A stretch of DNA of 64,000 nucleotides from Bacillota bacterium (GCA_029006195.1 JAQXGH010000011.1:1-64000), one strand, 5' to 3'. Numbered from the stretch's first letter, positions 42,573-56,673 are shown. Notes: generated by a model from the sequence alone, not told the origin. A program made the numbers and translations.

Positions 42573-42894
42573 TTCCAGTAAAGTTAGACCTAGGATGTCG
42601 GTATCTCAGAGGGCTAAGCAATTTATGCCGTTCGCCGCAGTTACAGGACTTGAAGCTGCGCTTAGGGATAAAGAACGGCAAATTGAGAGGGAGGTTGATG
42701 ATATGACAATAGGGGCAAACATTAGGGCAATAAGAAAGGACAAGCACGTAAATAAGAATATGCTTTCTTTCAGAACCAAGATTCCTGAGATTGAACTCAG
42801 ACAGATCGAGCACGATAAGATAACGCCTACAGACGCGCAGATAAGAGCAATCGCTGCAGCGCTTGGCGTTAACGTATCAGATATTACAGGTTAG
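42556..42894 (+). CDS. YolD-like domain fused to an XRE helix-turn-helix
   Basis: 112 residues from GTG at 42556, with TAGGAGG (42541-42547) 8 nt upstream. Residues 11-47 (RPRMSVSQRAKQFMPF, LEAALRDKER) match the YolD-like domain that accompanies Y-family polymerases in Firmicutes. From about residue 52 a complete XRE/Cro HTH follows: IGANIRAIRKDKHVN, then IEHDKITPTDAQIRAIAAAL. YolD proteins normally stand alone, so the fusion may link polymerase control to DNA binding or autoregulation. Last gene of the SOS operon; a terminator follows. Confidence 0.85.
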   Translation: MVKNSNSSKVRPRMSVSQRAKQFMPFAAVTGLEAALRDKERQIEREVDDMTIGANIRAIRKDKHVNKNMLSFRTKIPEIELRQIEHDKITPTDAQIRAIAAALGVNVSDITG

Positions 42895-42901
42895 TCGAGA
42901 G

Positions 42902-42932
42902 AAAAAGAGCCGCTATCAAACGGCTCTTTTTT
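42902..42932 (+). terminator. terminator of the SOS operon
   Basis: AAAAGAGCCG (42903-42912) pairs with CGGCTCTTTT (42921-42930), with a T tail. Confidence 0.85.
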
Positions 42933-42950
42933 GATGGGTTTATTATTTTT

Positions 42951-44534
42951 TTATTTACCGCTAGCGCCATAGTTGGAGAGGACTCTGGCGCTAGGATCGT
43001 TAACATCGCAACCTTCCCATTCCTTGTTTGGCATCCAGAAGTCAGGAATCATCTTAGCCTGTCCTGGATAATATTTCTCGAATATGTCACGGTAGAGAAG
43101 ACTTTCTTTAGTAAATGGCTTAGCGTAATCATATTTAGCACATCCGGCTTCAAATTCTGCATCAGTGTAACACTGCTGCGCATATTCCTTAAGGTCATCA
43201 ACCATACTATGTCCAACAGCATCGCTGAATGCTGCTTTCTCTCTCCAGAGAATTTCATCTGGGAGAATATGGTCATCTTCGAAGGCCTTACGGAGAAGGT
43301 ACTTGCCCTTGCCGTAAGTGTTCATCTTCTTAACCGGATCGATTGACATGACATATGATGCGAAATCGAGATCGCCAAATGGAACTCTGGCTTCAAGACT
43401 GTTGACAGCAAGGCATCTGTCAGCACGGAGAACATCGTAATAATGGAGTTCTCTAAGTCTCTTCTGTGCTTCAGCCTGGAAGGCCTTAGCATCAGGTGCG
43501 AAGTCTGTATACTTGTATCCGAAAAGTTCATCGGAAATTTCTCCAGTAAGGAGAACTTTAATGTCTGTTGTTTCGTGAATAGCTTTACAGATCAGGTACA
43601 TACCCATACTAGCTCTGATAGTAGTTATATCGTAAGTGCCCAGAGCTGCAATAACTTCCTCAAGAGATTCAATGACCTGATCTCTTGTCATTAAGATTTC
43701 AGTATGATCTGAGTGGATATATTCGGCTACGTTACGTGCGTATTTAAGGTCAATGGCATCCTTATCCATACCTATGGCAAATGTGCGAAGAGGCTTATCT
43801 GTAAGCGAAGCTGCGATAGCGCATACAAGGCTTGAATCAAGGCCGCCTGAGAGGAGAAATCCTAATGGTGCATCGGCATCCATTCTCTTCTCAACACCCT
43901 TAATAAGTCTATCGTGGATGTTAGTGAATATAGTATCCAGATCATCGTGATGATATCTTGAAGTTCTACCTATATCATAGTAACTTACGAATTTGCCGTC
44001 GCAGTAGTAAGTTCCTGGAGGGAATGGGAGAATTTCCTTTACCCAGCCGACCAGGTTCTTAGGTTCGCTGGCAAAAGCTATATGTCCGCTTTCGGAATAT
44101 CCGTAATAAAGCGGTCTGATGCCGATAGGATCTCTGGCAGCAATAAGTCTACCTGTATTTTCATCGTAAATAACGCACGCAAATTCAGCGTCGATATGTG
44201 CGAACATTTCAAGGTCATATTGGTCAAAGAGTGGGAGCATGATTTCCACATCGCAGTCGCTCTCGAATGTATAGCCGCGAGCGATGAGTTCTTCTTTAGT
44301 TTTCCTGAATCCGTAGAGTTCACCGTTACAGATGACCCAGCGGCCATCACGATTAAATGGCTGCATACCGTCAGGAGTAAGACCCATAATGGCAAGTCTC
44401 TCGAATCCTAAGTAACCAAAATCAGTTTTAACGAGTATCTGCTGATCGGGGCCTCTGGATTCGGTTCTTCTAAGATATGTTTCGATTTGGCTTTCGGGCA
44501 TATCGAGTCCCGCGTAAAATAATATTGAGCACAT
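42951..44534 (-). CDS. asnB: asparagine synthetase (glutamine-hydrolysing)
   Basis: 527 residues. N-terminal glutaminase domain with the nucleophile Cys2 (MCSILFYAG) and RGPDQQ, CNGELYG; C-terminal synthetase with the PP-loop SGGLDSSLV near 225-233 and GEISDELFGYKY near 335. Makes asparagine from aspartate and glutamine. AAGGGGA precedes the ATG. Divergent from glnA, so glutamine-making and glutamine-using genes share a 270-bp control region. Confidence 0.93.
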   Translation of the reverse strand: MCSILFYAGLDMPESQIETYLRRTESRGPDQQILVKTDFGYLGFERLAIMGLTPDGMQPFNRDGRWVICNGELYGFRKTKEELIARGYTFESDCDVEIMLPLFDQYDLEMFAHIDAEFACVIYDENTGRLIAARDPIGIRPLYYGYSESGHIAFASEPKNLVGWVKEILPFPPGTYYCDGKFVSYYDIGRTSRYHHDDLDTIFTNIHDRLIKGVEKRMDADAPLGFLLSGGLDSSLVCAIAASLTDKPLRTFAIGMDKDAIDLKYARNVAEYIHSDHTEILMTRDQVIESLEEVIAALGTYDITTIRASMGMYLICKAIHETTDIKVLLTGEISDELFGYKYTDFAPDAKAFQAEAQKRLRELHYYDVLRADRCLAVNSLEARVPFGDLDFASYVMSIDPVKKMNTYGKGKYLLRKAFEDDHILPDEILWREKAAFSDAVGHSMVDDLKEYAQQCYTDAEFEAGCAKYDYAKPFTKESLLYRDIFEKYYPGQAKMIPDFWMPNKEWEGCDVNDPSARVLSNYGASGK

Positions 44535-44587
44535 AATTCTAATCCCCTTTACGTAAATATTTAGTTTTGTTTTACCCCATGTGGTAG

Positions 44588-44616
44588 ATTCTAAATCAAT
44601 AGTAAAATATCGTCAA
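44588..44616 (-). promoter_or_regulatory. asnB promoter
   Basis: Minus strand: TTGACG (44616-44611), 17-bp spacer, TAGAAT (44593-44588). Confidence 0.65.
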
Positions 44617-44676
44617 GAAAATTTGTGTGAAAATTCAGAAATAACTAATAATTAGTAAAAATCGGTACCCAAAATG

Positions 44677-44704
44677 TTGACTTTATGGAAAAAAGTAGTA
44701 GACT
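44677..44704 (+). promoter_or_regulatory. glnA promoter
   Basis: TTGACT (44677-44682), 16-bp spacer, TAGACT (44699-44704). Moderate match; start near 44711. Confidence 0.45.
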
Positions 44705-44718
44705 AAATACATGGTTTT

Positions 44719-44757
44719 AGAAGGCATTTGGTTTCCAGCCGAAGTGCCTTCTTTTTT
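44719..44757 (+). terminator. terminator/attenuator in the glnA leader
   Basis: AGAAGGCA (44719-44726) pairs with TGCCTTCT (44745-44752), extended inward by TTTGG/CCGAA with one bulge, then six T. It starts less than 10 nt after the predicted transcription start and ends 50 nt before glnA, so expression must involve read-through or antitermination. Confidence 0.7.
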
Positions 44758-44807
44758 ATTTTTAAATGTATTGGATATTGTATTGGATGATGAAAGGGGT
44801 AAAAATC

Positions 44808-46898
44808 ATGAACATTCCAGAGCTGTACGGCAGCAAAGTTTTTAACGATAGGGTAATGAGGGATAAACTTCCTAAGGATGTATATAAGGCACTTAGGAAG
44901 ACTATTGAGAGAAATTCACATCTGGATAAGGAAATTGCTAACACAGTGGCTGTAGCAATGAAAGAGTGGGCTATAGAACAGGGGGCAACTCACTTTACTC
45001 ATTGGTTCCAGCCAATGACTGGACATACTGCAGAAAAACATGACAGCTTCATTTCACCTATAGATAATGGTGAAGTTATCATGGAATTCTCAGGTAAGGA
45101 ACTTATCAAGGGCGAACCAGATGCTTCAAGTTTTCCTTCAGGAGGTCTTAGAGCTACTTTTGAAGCTAGAGGATATACTGCATGGGATCCTACCTCACCG
45201 GCATTCATTAAGGATGGTACATTATGTATACCAACTGCTTTCTGTGCATATAGCGGAGAAGCTCTCGACAAGAAGACACCACTCCTTAGATCAATGGAAG
45301 CGCTGAATATTCAGGCTACGAAGCTTTTGCATAAGCTGGGAATGGAAGATGTTAAGAGAGTTTCATCAACAGTAGGAACAGAACAGGAATACTTCCTGAT
45401 TGACAAGGAACTCTATAAGCAGAGGAAGGATTTGATATTCACAGGAAGAACTCTTATAGGAGCACTTCCTCCTAAGGGGCAGGAAATGGATGACCATTAC
45501 TTCGGTTCATTAAAGCCAAAGGTTTCAGAGTACATGCATGAACTTGATGAAACACTTTGGGAACTGGGAGTGCCTGCTAAGACAAAGCACAATGAAGTTG
45601 CTCCCGCACAGCATGAACTGGCTCCTGTATTTGAAAATGCCAATGTAGCTGTAGACCACAACCAGCTTACAATGGAAATTATGAAGAAAATCGCAGATAA
45701 ACACGGCCTTGTTTGCCTGCTTCATGAAAAGCCATTCGCAGGAATGAACGGTTCAGGTAAGCACAATAACTGGTCAATAATAACAGATACTGGTGTTAAT
45801 CTTCTGGACCCAGGTAAGCACCCTGGAGAAAATCAGGTGTTCCTGTTATTTCTTATCGCAGTTATCAGTGCTGTGGACAGATATGCTGATCTTCTCAGAA
45901 TCACTGTTGCAAGTGCAGGCAATGACCATAGACTGGGCGGAAATGAAGCTCCACCAGCTATCATCTCAATGTTTGTTGGCGATGATCTGGAAAAGCTTCT
46001 TTCAGAAATTAAGAACGATGAAGAATCAACAGATATCAAGAGAGCAAAGATGAATATGGGCGCAACTGTTATTCCTGATTTCACAAAGGATAACACTGAT
46101 AGAAACAGAACATCACCATTTGCTTTCACAGGAAATAAATTCGAATTCAGAAGTCTGGGTTCATCACATTCCGCTTCAGGTCCAAACATCATTCTGAACA
46201 CAGCTGTTGCACAGGTAATCTCAGAATACTACGAAATCTTAAAGGATGTTCCTGAAGCAGAATTTGACAGTGCTGTTCGCGGACTCCTTAAGAGTGAACT
46301 TGAAAAGCACGAAAGAGTTATCTTTAACGGAAACGGATACACTGATGAATGGGTAGCTGAAGCTGAAAGAAGAGGTCTTTATAACCTTAAGAACGTTCCT
46401 GAAGCAATTCCTCACTACGTTGATGAAAAGAACATTGAACTTTTCACAACTCATGGAATTTTCACAAAGGACGAACTCTTCTCAAGATGCGAAATTCACC
46501 TTGAAAACTATTCAAACATTATAAAAATCGAAGCTAAGACAATGATCAGCATGGTCCAGAAGGAACTGCTTCCAGCAGCATTCAGATATATGAAGAGCAT
46601 TACTGAAGAAATGTTAAATCGTAAGCAGATCGCAGGAATAGCTTCTGTAGCAGAAAAAGAAATCTTAGATACTCTGACTCTTAAGACTGATGAAGCTTAT
46701 ACACTGTTAGGACTCCTTAAGAAGGATATTGAAACGGCTATGGCTATCGAAAATCCTGGCCAGGCTGCAACTGCATACTGTAATGTTGTAAAGGCTGCAA
46801 TGGAAAACTTAAGAGAAGTGGCTGATCAGATTGAGGAACTCATCCCTGAAGATATGATGCCTTATCCAAATTACGAGAAGTTAATGTTTTCTGTCTAG
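44808..46898 (+). CDS. glnN: type III glutamine synthetase
   Basis: 696 residues from the ATG at 44808 (AAAGGGG 8 nt upstream; an in-frame ATG at 44766 lies in the leader). GSIII family, a dodecamer much longer than GSI. Landmarks: [10 protein letters not shown] near 65, [10 protein letters not shown] near 195, [13 protein letters not shown] near 260, [10 protein letters not shown] near 315, [15 protein letters not shown] near 370, and FRSLGSS near 445. Fixes ammonia into glutamine. Leader attenuation suggests nitrogen control, but no ANTAR-type hexaloop pair was found. Confidence 0.94.
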   Translation: MNIPELYGSKVFNDRVMRDKLPKDVYKALRKTIERNSHLDKEIANTVAVAMKEWAIEQGATHFTHWFQPMTGHTAEKHDSFISPIDNGEVIMEFSGKELIKGEPDASSFPSGGLRATFEARGYTAWDPTSPAFIKDGTLCIPTAFCAYSGEALDKKTPLLRSMEALNIQATKLLHKLGMEDVKRVSSTVGTEQEYFLIDKELYKQRKDLIFTGRTLIGALPPKGQEMDDHYFGSLKPKVSEYMHELDETLWELGVPAKTKHNEVAPAQHELAPVFENANVAVDHNQLTMEIMKKIADKHGLVCLLHEKPFAGMNGSGKHNNWSIITDTGVNLLDPGKHPGENQVFLLFLIAVISAVDRYADLLRITVASAGNDHRLGGNEAPPAIISMFVGDDLEKLLSEIKNDEESTDIKRAKMNMGATVIPDFTKDNTDRNRTSPFAFTGNKFEFRSLGSSHSASGPNIILNTAVAQVISEYYEILKDVPEAEFDSAVRGLLKSELEKHERVIFNGNGYTDEWVAEAERRGLYNLKNVPEAIPHYVDEKNIELFTTHGIFTKDELFSRCEIHLENYSNIIKIEAKTMISMVQKELLPAAFRYMKSITEEMLNRKQIAGIASVAEKEILDTLTLKTDEAYTLLGLLKKDIETAMAIENPGQAATAYCNVVKAAMENLREVADQIEELIPEDMMPYPNYEKLMFSV

Positions 46899-46988
46899 CT
46901 TAAAAGGAAGGGTACGGGATACAGCTTATGTAAGGCTTGTTTTAATAATGACTACCCACATGAGTGGAAATAATGAAGGGAAGGCGCG

Positions 46989-47828
46989 ATGAAATTTACA
47001 AAAATGCATGGATGTGGAAACGACTATATATACATAAACTGCTTCGAGGAATCAGTTACTGATATCGAGAAGCTGGCGCCTATGTTATCTGACAGACATT
47101 ATGGTATCGGTGGTGACGGTGTGATACTGATCGAACCGTCAGAGATAGCTGATGCCAGAATGAGAATGTACAATCTGGATGGTTCCGAAGGCGAGATGTG
47201 CGGCAATGGAATACGCTGTCTGGCTAAATACATAAGCGATCATGGAATCATTCCGGATGATAGAAAATCAGCGGTTATACAGACAAAGACTAGACTGATA
47301 ATTGTTGACCTGCATAGAGAAAACGGGCTTGTGGATTCTGTAACTGTTGATATGGGAAAGGCAGTACTTGCTTCTGAACTTCCAGAAGATATCGAAGTGG
47401 CTGGTCTTGATCTTAAATTCATAGGAATGGATATAGGAAATCCACATGCAGTGTATTTTCTTGATGATAATTACAAATTGGATGAAATGTGTGACGGGGA
47501 GCTTGAAAACATACCTCTCGAAAGCATTGGCGAAAGGTTTGAAAAACACAAACGTTTCCCAGAGTTTGTGAATTCTGAATTCATTAAAGTGATAAACAGA
47601 GGTGAAATACAGCTTCGCGTATGGGAGAGAGGCAGTGGTGAAACACTGGCGTGCGGAACCGGTTCTTCAGCGGCGGTAGCGGCAGGAAATCTGGCTGGTA
47701 AACTGGATTCTGAAGTTCTAGTTCATTTGAAGGGTGGAAACCTTAGAATAAAATATAACGCTAAGAACGGTCACTGCACAATGACAGGACCTGCAGTAGA
47801 AGTGTTTAGTGGTGAAATTGATATATAA
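46989..47828 (+). CDS. dapF: diaminopimelate epimerase
   Basis: 279 residues. Interconverts LL- and meso-diaminopimelate for lysine and peptidoglycan. The two catalytic cysteines lie in MCGNGIRC (near 74) and ACGTGSSAA (near 219). HGCGNDYIYINC at the N-terminus is typical. AAGGGAAGG precedes the ATG. Upstream, 46899-46988 holds only a small CCAC/GTGG hairpin. Followed by carA 20 bp downstream. Confidence 0.95.
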   Translation: MKFTKMHGCGNDYIYINCFEESVTDIEKLAPMLSDRHYGIGGDGVILIEPSEIADARMRMYNLDGSEGEMCGNGIRCLAKYISDHGIIPDDRKSAVIQTKTRLIIVDLHRENGLVDSVTVDMGKAVLASELPEDIEVAGLDLKFIGMDIGNPHAVYFLDDNYKLDEMCDGELENIPLESIGERFEKHKRFPEFVNSEFIKVINRGEIQLRVWERGSGETLACGTGSSAAVAAGNLAGKLDSEVLVHLKGGNLRIKYNAKNGHCTMTGPAVEVFSGEIDI

Positions 47829-47848
47829 ATGTGGCGTGGGGAGATGAA

Positions 47849-48944
47849 ATGGAAATGGAAACCAGAAAGATAATTCTTGAAGACGGTACCGAATATCTAG
47901 GAAAGGGATTTGGCAGCGCCAAAGATAAAAAACTTGAACTTGTGTTTAACACCTCGGTAGTAGGATATCAGGAAATCATAACTGACCCTTCATATACAGA
48001 TCAGGCAGTAGTGATGACATATCCTATAATAGGTAATTATGGAATAAATGAGGATGATATGGAAACGGGAAAGCCGTCCATAGGTGCTCTTATCGCTAGA
48101 GAATATGCTGATAAGCCATCAAATTTCAGAACTTCTAAAACTTTATCGGAGTTTATGGAAGAAAATGATATTGCAGGTGTATATGGCGTTGATACAAGAG
48201 AGCTTACAAGACGCATAAGAGGAAACGGAAGCTGCAAGGTACTCATTACAAATGAGAATGTAACAAGTGAAGAGGGTAAGAAAATTCTTGCTGATTGGGA
48301 TTACGAAAAAGATCAGGTAAAGAGAGTAAGTACTGATAAGGCATGGGCTTCTGATCCTGAAAACGTAGATGAAAATACGCTTCACGTTGTAGCTATAGAT
48401 TGCGGTATTAAGCTTAATATAGTCAGAATGCTTAATGAGGTGGGATGCCGCGTAACAGTCCTTCCTTGGGATACAGATTTCGAAACCGTGAAGAAATATG
48501 AGCCGGATGGAGTATTTTTCTCAAACGGTCCAGGTAATCCTGAGGATGCAGTACCAACAATAGAGCTTATGAGAAATCTGCATGGCGTTTATCCTATTTT
48601 CGGAATATGTCTGGGTCATCAGATCATGGCTCTGTCATACGGAGCAAAAACATATAAGCTGAAATTTGGACATAGAGGAGGTAACCATCCTGTCAAAAAT
48701 CTGCTTACAGATAAAATTGAAATCACATCACAGAATCATTCATATGCAGTAGATGAGAAAAGTCTTGAGGGAACAGGTCTTGAGATAACGCATATAAACC
48801 TTCTGGATAGAACGGTTGAAGGTATGCAGTGCGTTTCTGACAGAGCCTTCAGCATCCAGTATCATCCAGAAAGCTGCCCGGGACCACAGGACAGCAGATA
48901 CCTGTTCGAAAAATTCGTTAATGTGATGAAAGGAGGAGCACTTA

Positions 48945-48952
<8 letters not shown>
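47849..48952 (+). CDS. carA: carbamoyl-phosphate synthase small subunit
   Basis: 367 residues from ATG 47849 (GGGGAG 6 nt upstream; a GTG at 47831 is an alternative). Class I glutamine amidotransferase: SNGPGNPED, catalytic Cys in GICLGHQIM near 258, and His-Glu in YHPESCPGP near 340. The N-terminal CPSase domain has LEDGTEYLGKGFG. Supplies ammonia to CarB for carbamoyl phosphate in pyrimidine and arginine synthesis. Its end overlaps carB by 8 bp. Confidence 0.96.
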
Positions 48953-53739
<4,787 letters not shown>

Positions 53740-53740
<1 letters not shown>

Positions 53741-53775
53741 AAAAATTGCCTTAGCTAATGCTACGGCAATTTTTT
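53740..53775. terminator. bidirectional terminator between pyrG and the PHP gene
   Basis: AAAATTGCC (53742-53750) pairs with GGCAATTTT (53765-53773), flanked by A and T runs, so it works in both directions. Confidence 0.8.
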
Positions 53776-54577
53776 AATACTTATCTAAATAATCTGAGTC
53801 AAGATTATACTCCTTAAACAGGTTCTTGTGTGCTAGTTTACGTGCCGGCATACTGAGTTTAGCAATTCCTCGGTTATAGATAGTGTATCCTATCTGACTT
53901 ATCCAGTGGTCTTTAGCCTTACCCTTAAGAGTTTCTTCTCTCTCTACACCGCCTGCAGTTATTGTAACTTCATTGTGAATGGCAGCGATGAGGTCGTTGT
54001 TACAGTGGATATCAGCAGCTATATCTGTATAGGCCATACCTATGTACTGACTGTCATGTGCATCGGTTCCGGCGAAGCCTGGAAGATTATATTTATCTGC
54101 AAGCTCCATAGCAAGCTCATTGGAAAGTGGTTTCTCGCAAGTATTAAATACTTCAACAAAGTCCATATAAGAAAGAAGCTTCTCGGACATAAGCTTAAAT
54201 CCCATGGTTGATGAGGATGGGATGCCGAATGGATGAGCCGGGCCAAGTATTCCGCCGAAGAAATGAACAAGGTGAGCCAGTTTCTTACAACGCATGCCCC
54301 TTATCTGAAGAAGGGAAGGGTACATGCCATCGGGCAAAATTACCAGGACATGACCTGCATCCTTAGTGTCGTATTCTATTCCTTTAAGTACGGTTATATT
54401 ATTGTATTCCGGGCGATTGCTTATTTCGTCCCAGGCCTTGCAGCCTTTGTAACTATTATGGTCTGTTATCATGAAGCCGTCATATCCCAGCATCATGTAT
54501 TTGGTTGCATATTCTGTGATAGGGATCTTAGAGTCAAAAGACCCTTCTTTGGTATGACAGTGAAGATCAAATCTCAT
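53774..54577 (-). CDS. PHP-domain metal-dependent phosphoesterase
   Basis: 267 residues from the ATG ending at 54577 (AAGGAGGG 7 nt upstream). It opens MRFDLHCHTKEGSFDS, the first PHP motif HxHxxxS-like; ITDHNSY near 52 and GTDAHDS near 197 supply further ligands. Members hydrolyse phosphoesters or nucleoside 3',5'-bisphosphates; the substrate here is unknown. Monocistronic, convergent with pyrG. Confidence 0.85.
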   Translation of the reverse strand: MRFDLHCHTKEGSFDSKIPITEYATKYMMLGYDGFMITDHNSYKGCKAWDEISNRPEYNNITVLKGIEYDTKDAGHVLVILPDGMYPSLLQIRGMRCKKLAHLVHFFGGILGPAHPFGIPSSSTMGFKLMSEKLLSYMDFVEVFNTCEKPLSNELAMELADKYNLPGFAGTDAHDSQYIGMAYTDIAADIHCNNDLIAAIHNEVTITAGGVEREETLKGKAKDHWISQIGYTIYNRGIAKLSMPARKLAHKNLFKEYNLDSDYLDKY

Positions 54578-54688
54578 GATCGATCCCTCCTTTCTTTTAA
54601 TACTGTAATTATAGCAGATTTCTTGGAAAAAAATGTATGCATTTAAATGGAAAATATTGTAAAATGTTTCCATAAAGGAGGGGTACAA

Positions 54689-55297
54689 ATGAATAGGATA
54701 AGAGAATTGATAATGAGAAACGATAAGTTTAAGAAAGCTCTGGCTATCGGAGTGCTTGTTATTGTGGCGTTTGCAGTTTTTGCATTCCAGCAGGAAAGCC
54801 GCGGAGCGGAGCTAGCCTACGAGGAGGGGGGAGAAGTTATAGCGAGTGAAAGTGTAAGTGAAGAAAACGCCGGCGAAATATATGTTGATATAGGCGGGGC
54901 TGTGAACAATCCTATGTTAGCCAGACTTCCAGCTGGAAGCAGGGTGGAGAATGCTATCGAAGCGGCTGGTGGCATTACGGATAATGCTGATATGACTAGT
55001 ATTAACAGAGCTGAATTCGTAGAGGACGGGCAGAAGATTTTTATTCCCGAACTTATGACAGACGATGAAGGAAATGTAGTAAGCACTTCAGCAGAGGAAT
55101 TCAGCGGTAAAGTCAACATTAATTCCGCAGATTCATCGCAGCTAGAGACTCTAACAGGAGTAGGCCCGTCAACTGCACAGAAAATCATCGATTATAGAAA
55201 TCAAAACGGCAGATTTTCTAAAATCGAGGATCTAAAGAATGTTAGTGGGATAGGAGATAAAACTTTCGAGAAGCTAAAGGATGACATAACTATTTAA
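54689..55297 (+). CDS. comEA: ComEA-like DNA-binding competence protein
   Basis: 202 residues from ATG 54689 (AAAGGAGGGG upstream). An N-terminal membrane anchor (about 18-36), a SLBB-like beta-grasp domain (IYVDIGGAVNNP, about 64-130), and a C-terminal double helix-hairpin-helix (VNINSADSSQLETLTGVGPS and SGIGDKTFEKL). ComEA binds incoming DNA outside the membrane during natural transformation. comEB/comEC are not adjacent. Confidence 0.88.
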   Translation: MNRIRELIMRNDKFKKALAIGVLVIVAFAVFAFQQESRGAELAYEEGGEVIASESVSEENAGEIYVDIGGAVNNPMLARLPAGSRVENAIEAAGGITDNADMTSINRAEFVEDGQKIFIPELMTDDEGNVVSTSAEEFSGKVNINSADSSQLETLTGVGPSTAQKIIDYRNQNGRFSKIEDLKNVSGIGDKTFEKLKDDITI

Positions 55298-55309
55298 TCG
55301 GACTATAAT
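55281..55309 (+). promoter_or_regulatory. promoter for a leaderless MBL-fold gene
   Basis: ATGACA (55281-55286), 17-bp spacer, TATAAT (55304-55309), inside and just after the end of comEA. The predicted start is 55316, one base before the ATG at 55317. Confidence 0.6.
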
Positions 55310-55316
55310 AGCTTTT

Positions 55317-56141
55317 ATGATAGAAAAAGTAAGAGGAAACACATATATAACTGATATACATGGTACGTGCACAGGTATTTACATGCTTGGTGGCAGCAGA
55401 ATAGTAATGATCGATTCCGGCAGATATCCGTCTGATGAATTTATGCAGTGGCTGAATAGGGAAAGATTAAGCGTTGCTGCTATAATTCACACGCATCTCC
55501 ACATTGACCACATAGCCAATACTGTGGAAATCGTATCGAAGTACGGATGCGAAGCTTTTGCATCTGATAATAGTACTGAGCGAGGTGAATACTGGGAAGA
55601 ACTGGTTGGATGCGATATCACAGGGGTCGAAGATGATGGGAGTGTCGTGATCGATGGACATAAATTTGATACTTTATACACTCCTGGACACTGCGATGGT
55701 CATATGGTAGTCATCACTCCAGATAAAGTGGCTTTTATTGGCGATGCCATAATGACTGAAGATCTTCTTAAGGATGCTAAACTTCCTTATATGAAGGATA
55801 CGGATATTTCCATAAAGAGCATGAAAAGGCTTAAGTCCATTGATGATTGCATATTTGCTGCATCGCATTACGGGATTATTGAAGGACAGGAAATTCATGA
55901 TGCTATCGAGGCTAACATCGATAAGCACGAAGAACTTTATAGGCAGATCAAGAAAATCGTAGTAAAACCTCACACAGAGGATGCACTTACTGATAAGTTC
56001 CTGAAGAATATAGGAATTTGGAGCGAAGAAGTGAGAAATTACGAATGGATACAGTCCACTGCCAGACGTAGAATAAGGGAGCTTGTCAATTCTAGAGCAC
56101 TCGGTAAAATTAAAGGAACAGAAATAATAATCAAATTATAA
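55317..56141 (+). CDS. metallo-beta-lactamase-fold hydrolase
   Basis: 274 residues. Zinc hydrolase fold: the ligand motif HTHLHIDH near 61-68, GHCDGHM near 124-130, FIGDAI near 143-148 and a last His in SHYG near 182. The C-terminal third is helical and likely DNA- or RNA-binding-like. Substrate unknown; glyoxalase II-like or similar thioesterases are possible. It has no ribosome-binding site, and a -10 element ends eight bases before the ATG. Confidence 0.82.
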   Translation: MIEKVRGNTYITDIHGTCTGIYMLGGSRIVMIDSGRYPSDEFMQWLNRERLSVAAIIHTHLHIDHIANTVEIVSKYGCEAFASDNSTERGEYWEELVGCDITGVEDDGSVVIDGHKFDTLYTPGHCDGHMVVITPDKVAFIGDAIMTEDLLKDAKLPYMKDTDISIKSMKRLKSIDDCIFAASHYGIIEGQEIHDAIEANIDKHEELYRQIKKIVVKPHTEDALTDKFLKNIGIWSEEVRNYEWIQSTARRRIRELVNSRALGKIKGTEIIIKL

Positions 56142-56147
56142 AAAACA

Positions 56148-56176
56148 TTGAAAAATAGCGATAGTTGATATATACT
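56148..56176 (+). promoter_or_regulatory. rpsT promoter
   Basis: TTGAAA (56148-56153), 17-bp spacer, TATACT (56171-56176). Start near 56183. Confidence 0.75.
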
Positions 56177-56192
56177 ATCTACTGCGAATTTG

Positions 56193-56215
56193 TGTCGCTC
56201 AATAAGGATGCGACA
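56193..56215 (+). promoter_or_regulatory. hairpin in the rpsT leader
   Basis: TGTCGC (56193-56198) pairs with GCGACA (56210-56215) around 11 nt. Candidate S20 feedback element. Confidence 0.4.
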
Positions 56216-56247
56216 AGCTAAGAAATTATGAAAGTGGGGTAAATTTA

Positions 56248-56514
56248 ATGGCTAATATTAAATCCGCAAAGAAAAGAATCCGTGTTATCGACAAGAAGAC
56301 TGCTAGAAACAGAAGAATTAAGAGTCATCTTAAGGCAGTACTGAAGGCTTATGATGCAGCTATCGAAGCTGGCGATATGGCAGCAGCTAAGGAAAAGCTG
56401 GCTCTGGCTGAAAAGAAGCTCATGCAGGCAGCTGCTAAGGGAACTCTTCATAAGAAGACTGCTTCAAGAAAGGTTTCAAGATTAACAAAGAGATTCAACA
56501 AGGCTAACGCTTAA
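56248..56514 (+). CDS. rpsT: 30S ribosomal protein S20
   Basis: 88 residues, starting MANIKSAKKRIRV and ending with HKKTASRKVSRLTKRF, the standard S20 helical bundle that binds 16S rRNA. GTGGGG precedes the ATG. Own promoter and leader hairpin; a structured 3' UTR begins at the stop codon. Confidence 0.96.
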   Translation: MANIKSAKKRIRVIDKKTARNRRIKSHLKAVLKAYDAAIEAGDMAAAKEKLALAEKKLMQAAAKGTLHKKTASRKVSRLTKRFNKANA

Positions 56515-56576
56515 TTCTCACCCGTCCCCACCGGCGCATAAGTTAAATGCGCGATGTGAACTACACATCATGAGAA
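56515..56576 (+). ncRNA. three-way-junction RNA in the rpsT 3' UTR
   Basis: P1 TTCTCA/TGAGAA (56515-56520 with 56571-56576) encloses a C-rich single strand (CCCGTCCCCACCG, 56521-56533), P2 GCGCAT/ATGCGC (56534-56552, 7-nt loop) and P3 GATGTG/CACATC (56553-56569, 5-nt loop), with no bases between P2 and P3. A terminator follows. No known riboswitch consensus fits. It could be a small RNA or a regulatory element. Confidence 0.45.
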
Positions 56577-56579
56577 AAT

Positions 56580-56614
56580 AACCACTCCGGATTGTCTCAG
56601 CGGAGTGGTTTTCT
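56580..56614 (+). terminator. terminator of rpsT
   Basis: AACCACTCCG (56580-56589) pairs perfectly with CGGAGTGGTT (56601-56610), followed by a T-rich tail. Confidence 0.85.
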
Positions 56615-56625
56615 ATTGCAGTTTT

Positions 56626-56656
56626 TTGTGATATACTTACCATGTATATTTATAAT
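56626..56656 (+). promoter_or_regulatory. possible deoD promoter
   Basis: TTGTGA (56626-56631), 19-bp spacer, TATAAT (56651-56656). The spacing is long, so only the -10 is secure. Confidence 0.45.
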
Positions 56657-56673
56657 TTGATAGGAGAATAACT

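Noticed and set aside
44719-44757. ANTAR-target RNA upstream of glnA
   Set aside because: The loop is seven bases, and there is no second hexaloop hairpin before it.
46899-46988. Lysine riboswitch before dapF
   Set aside because: The 90-bp gap is too short and shows only one small hairpin.
53774-54688. Longer start of the PHP gene
   Set aside because: The strong ribosome-binding site and the PHP motif begin at the ATG ending at 54577.
56515-56576. Purine riboswitch for deoD
   Set aside because: The junction lacks the conserved purine-riboswitch core, and deoD has its own -10 after the terminator.
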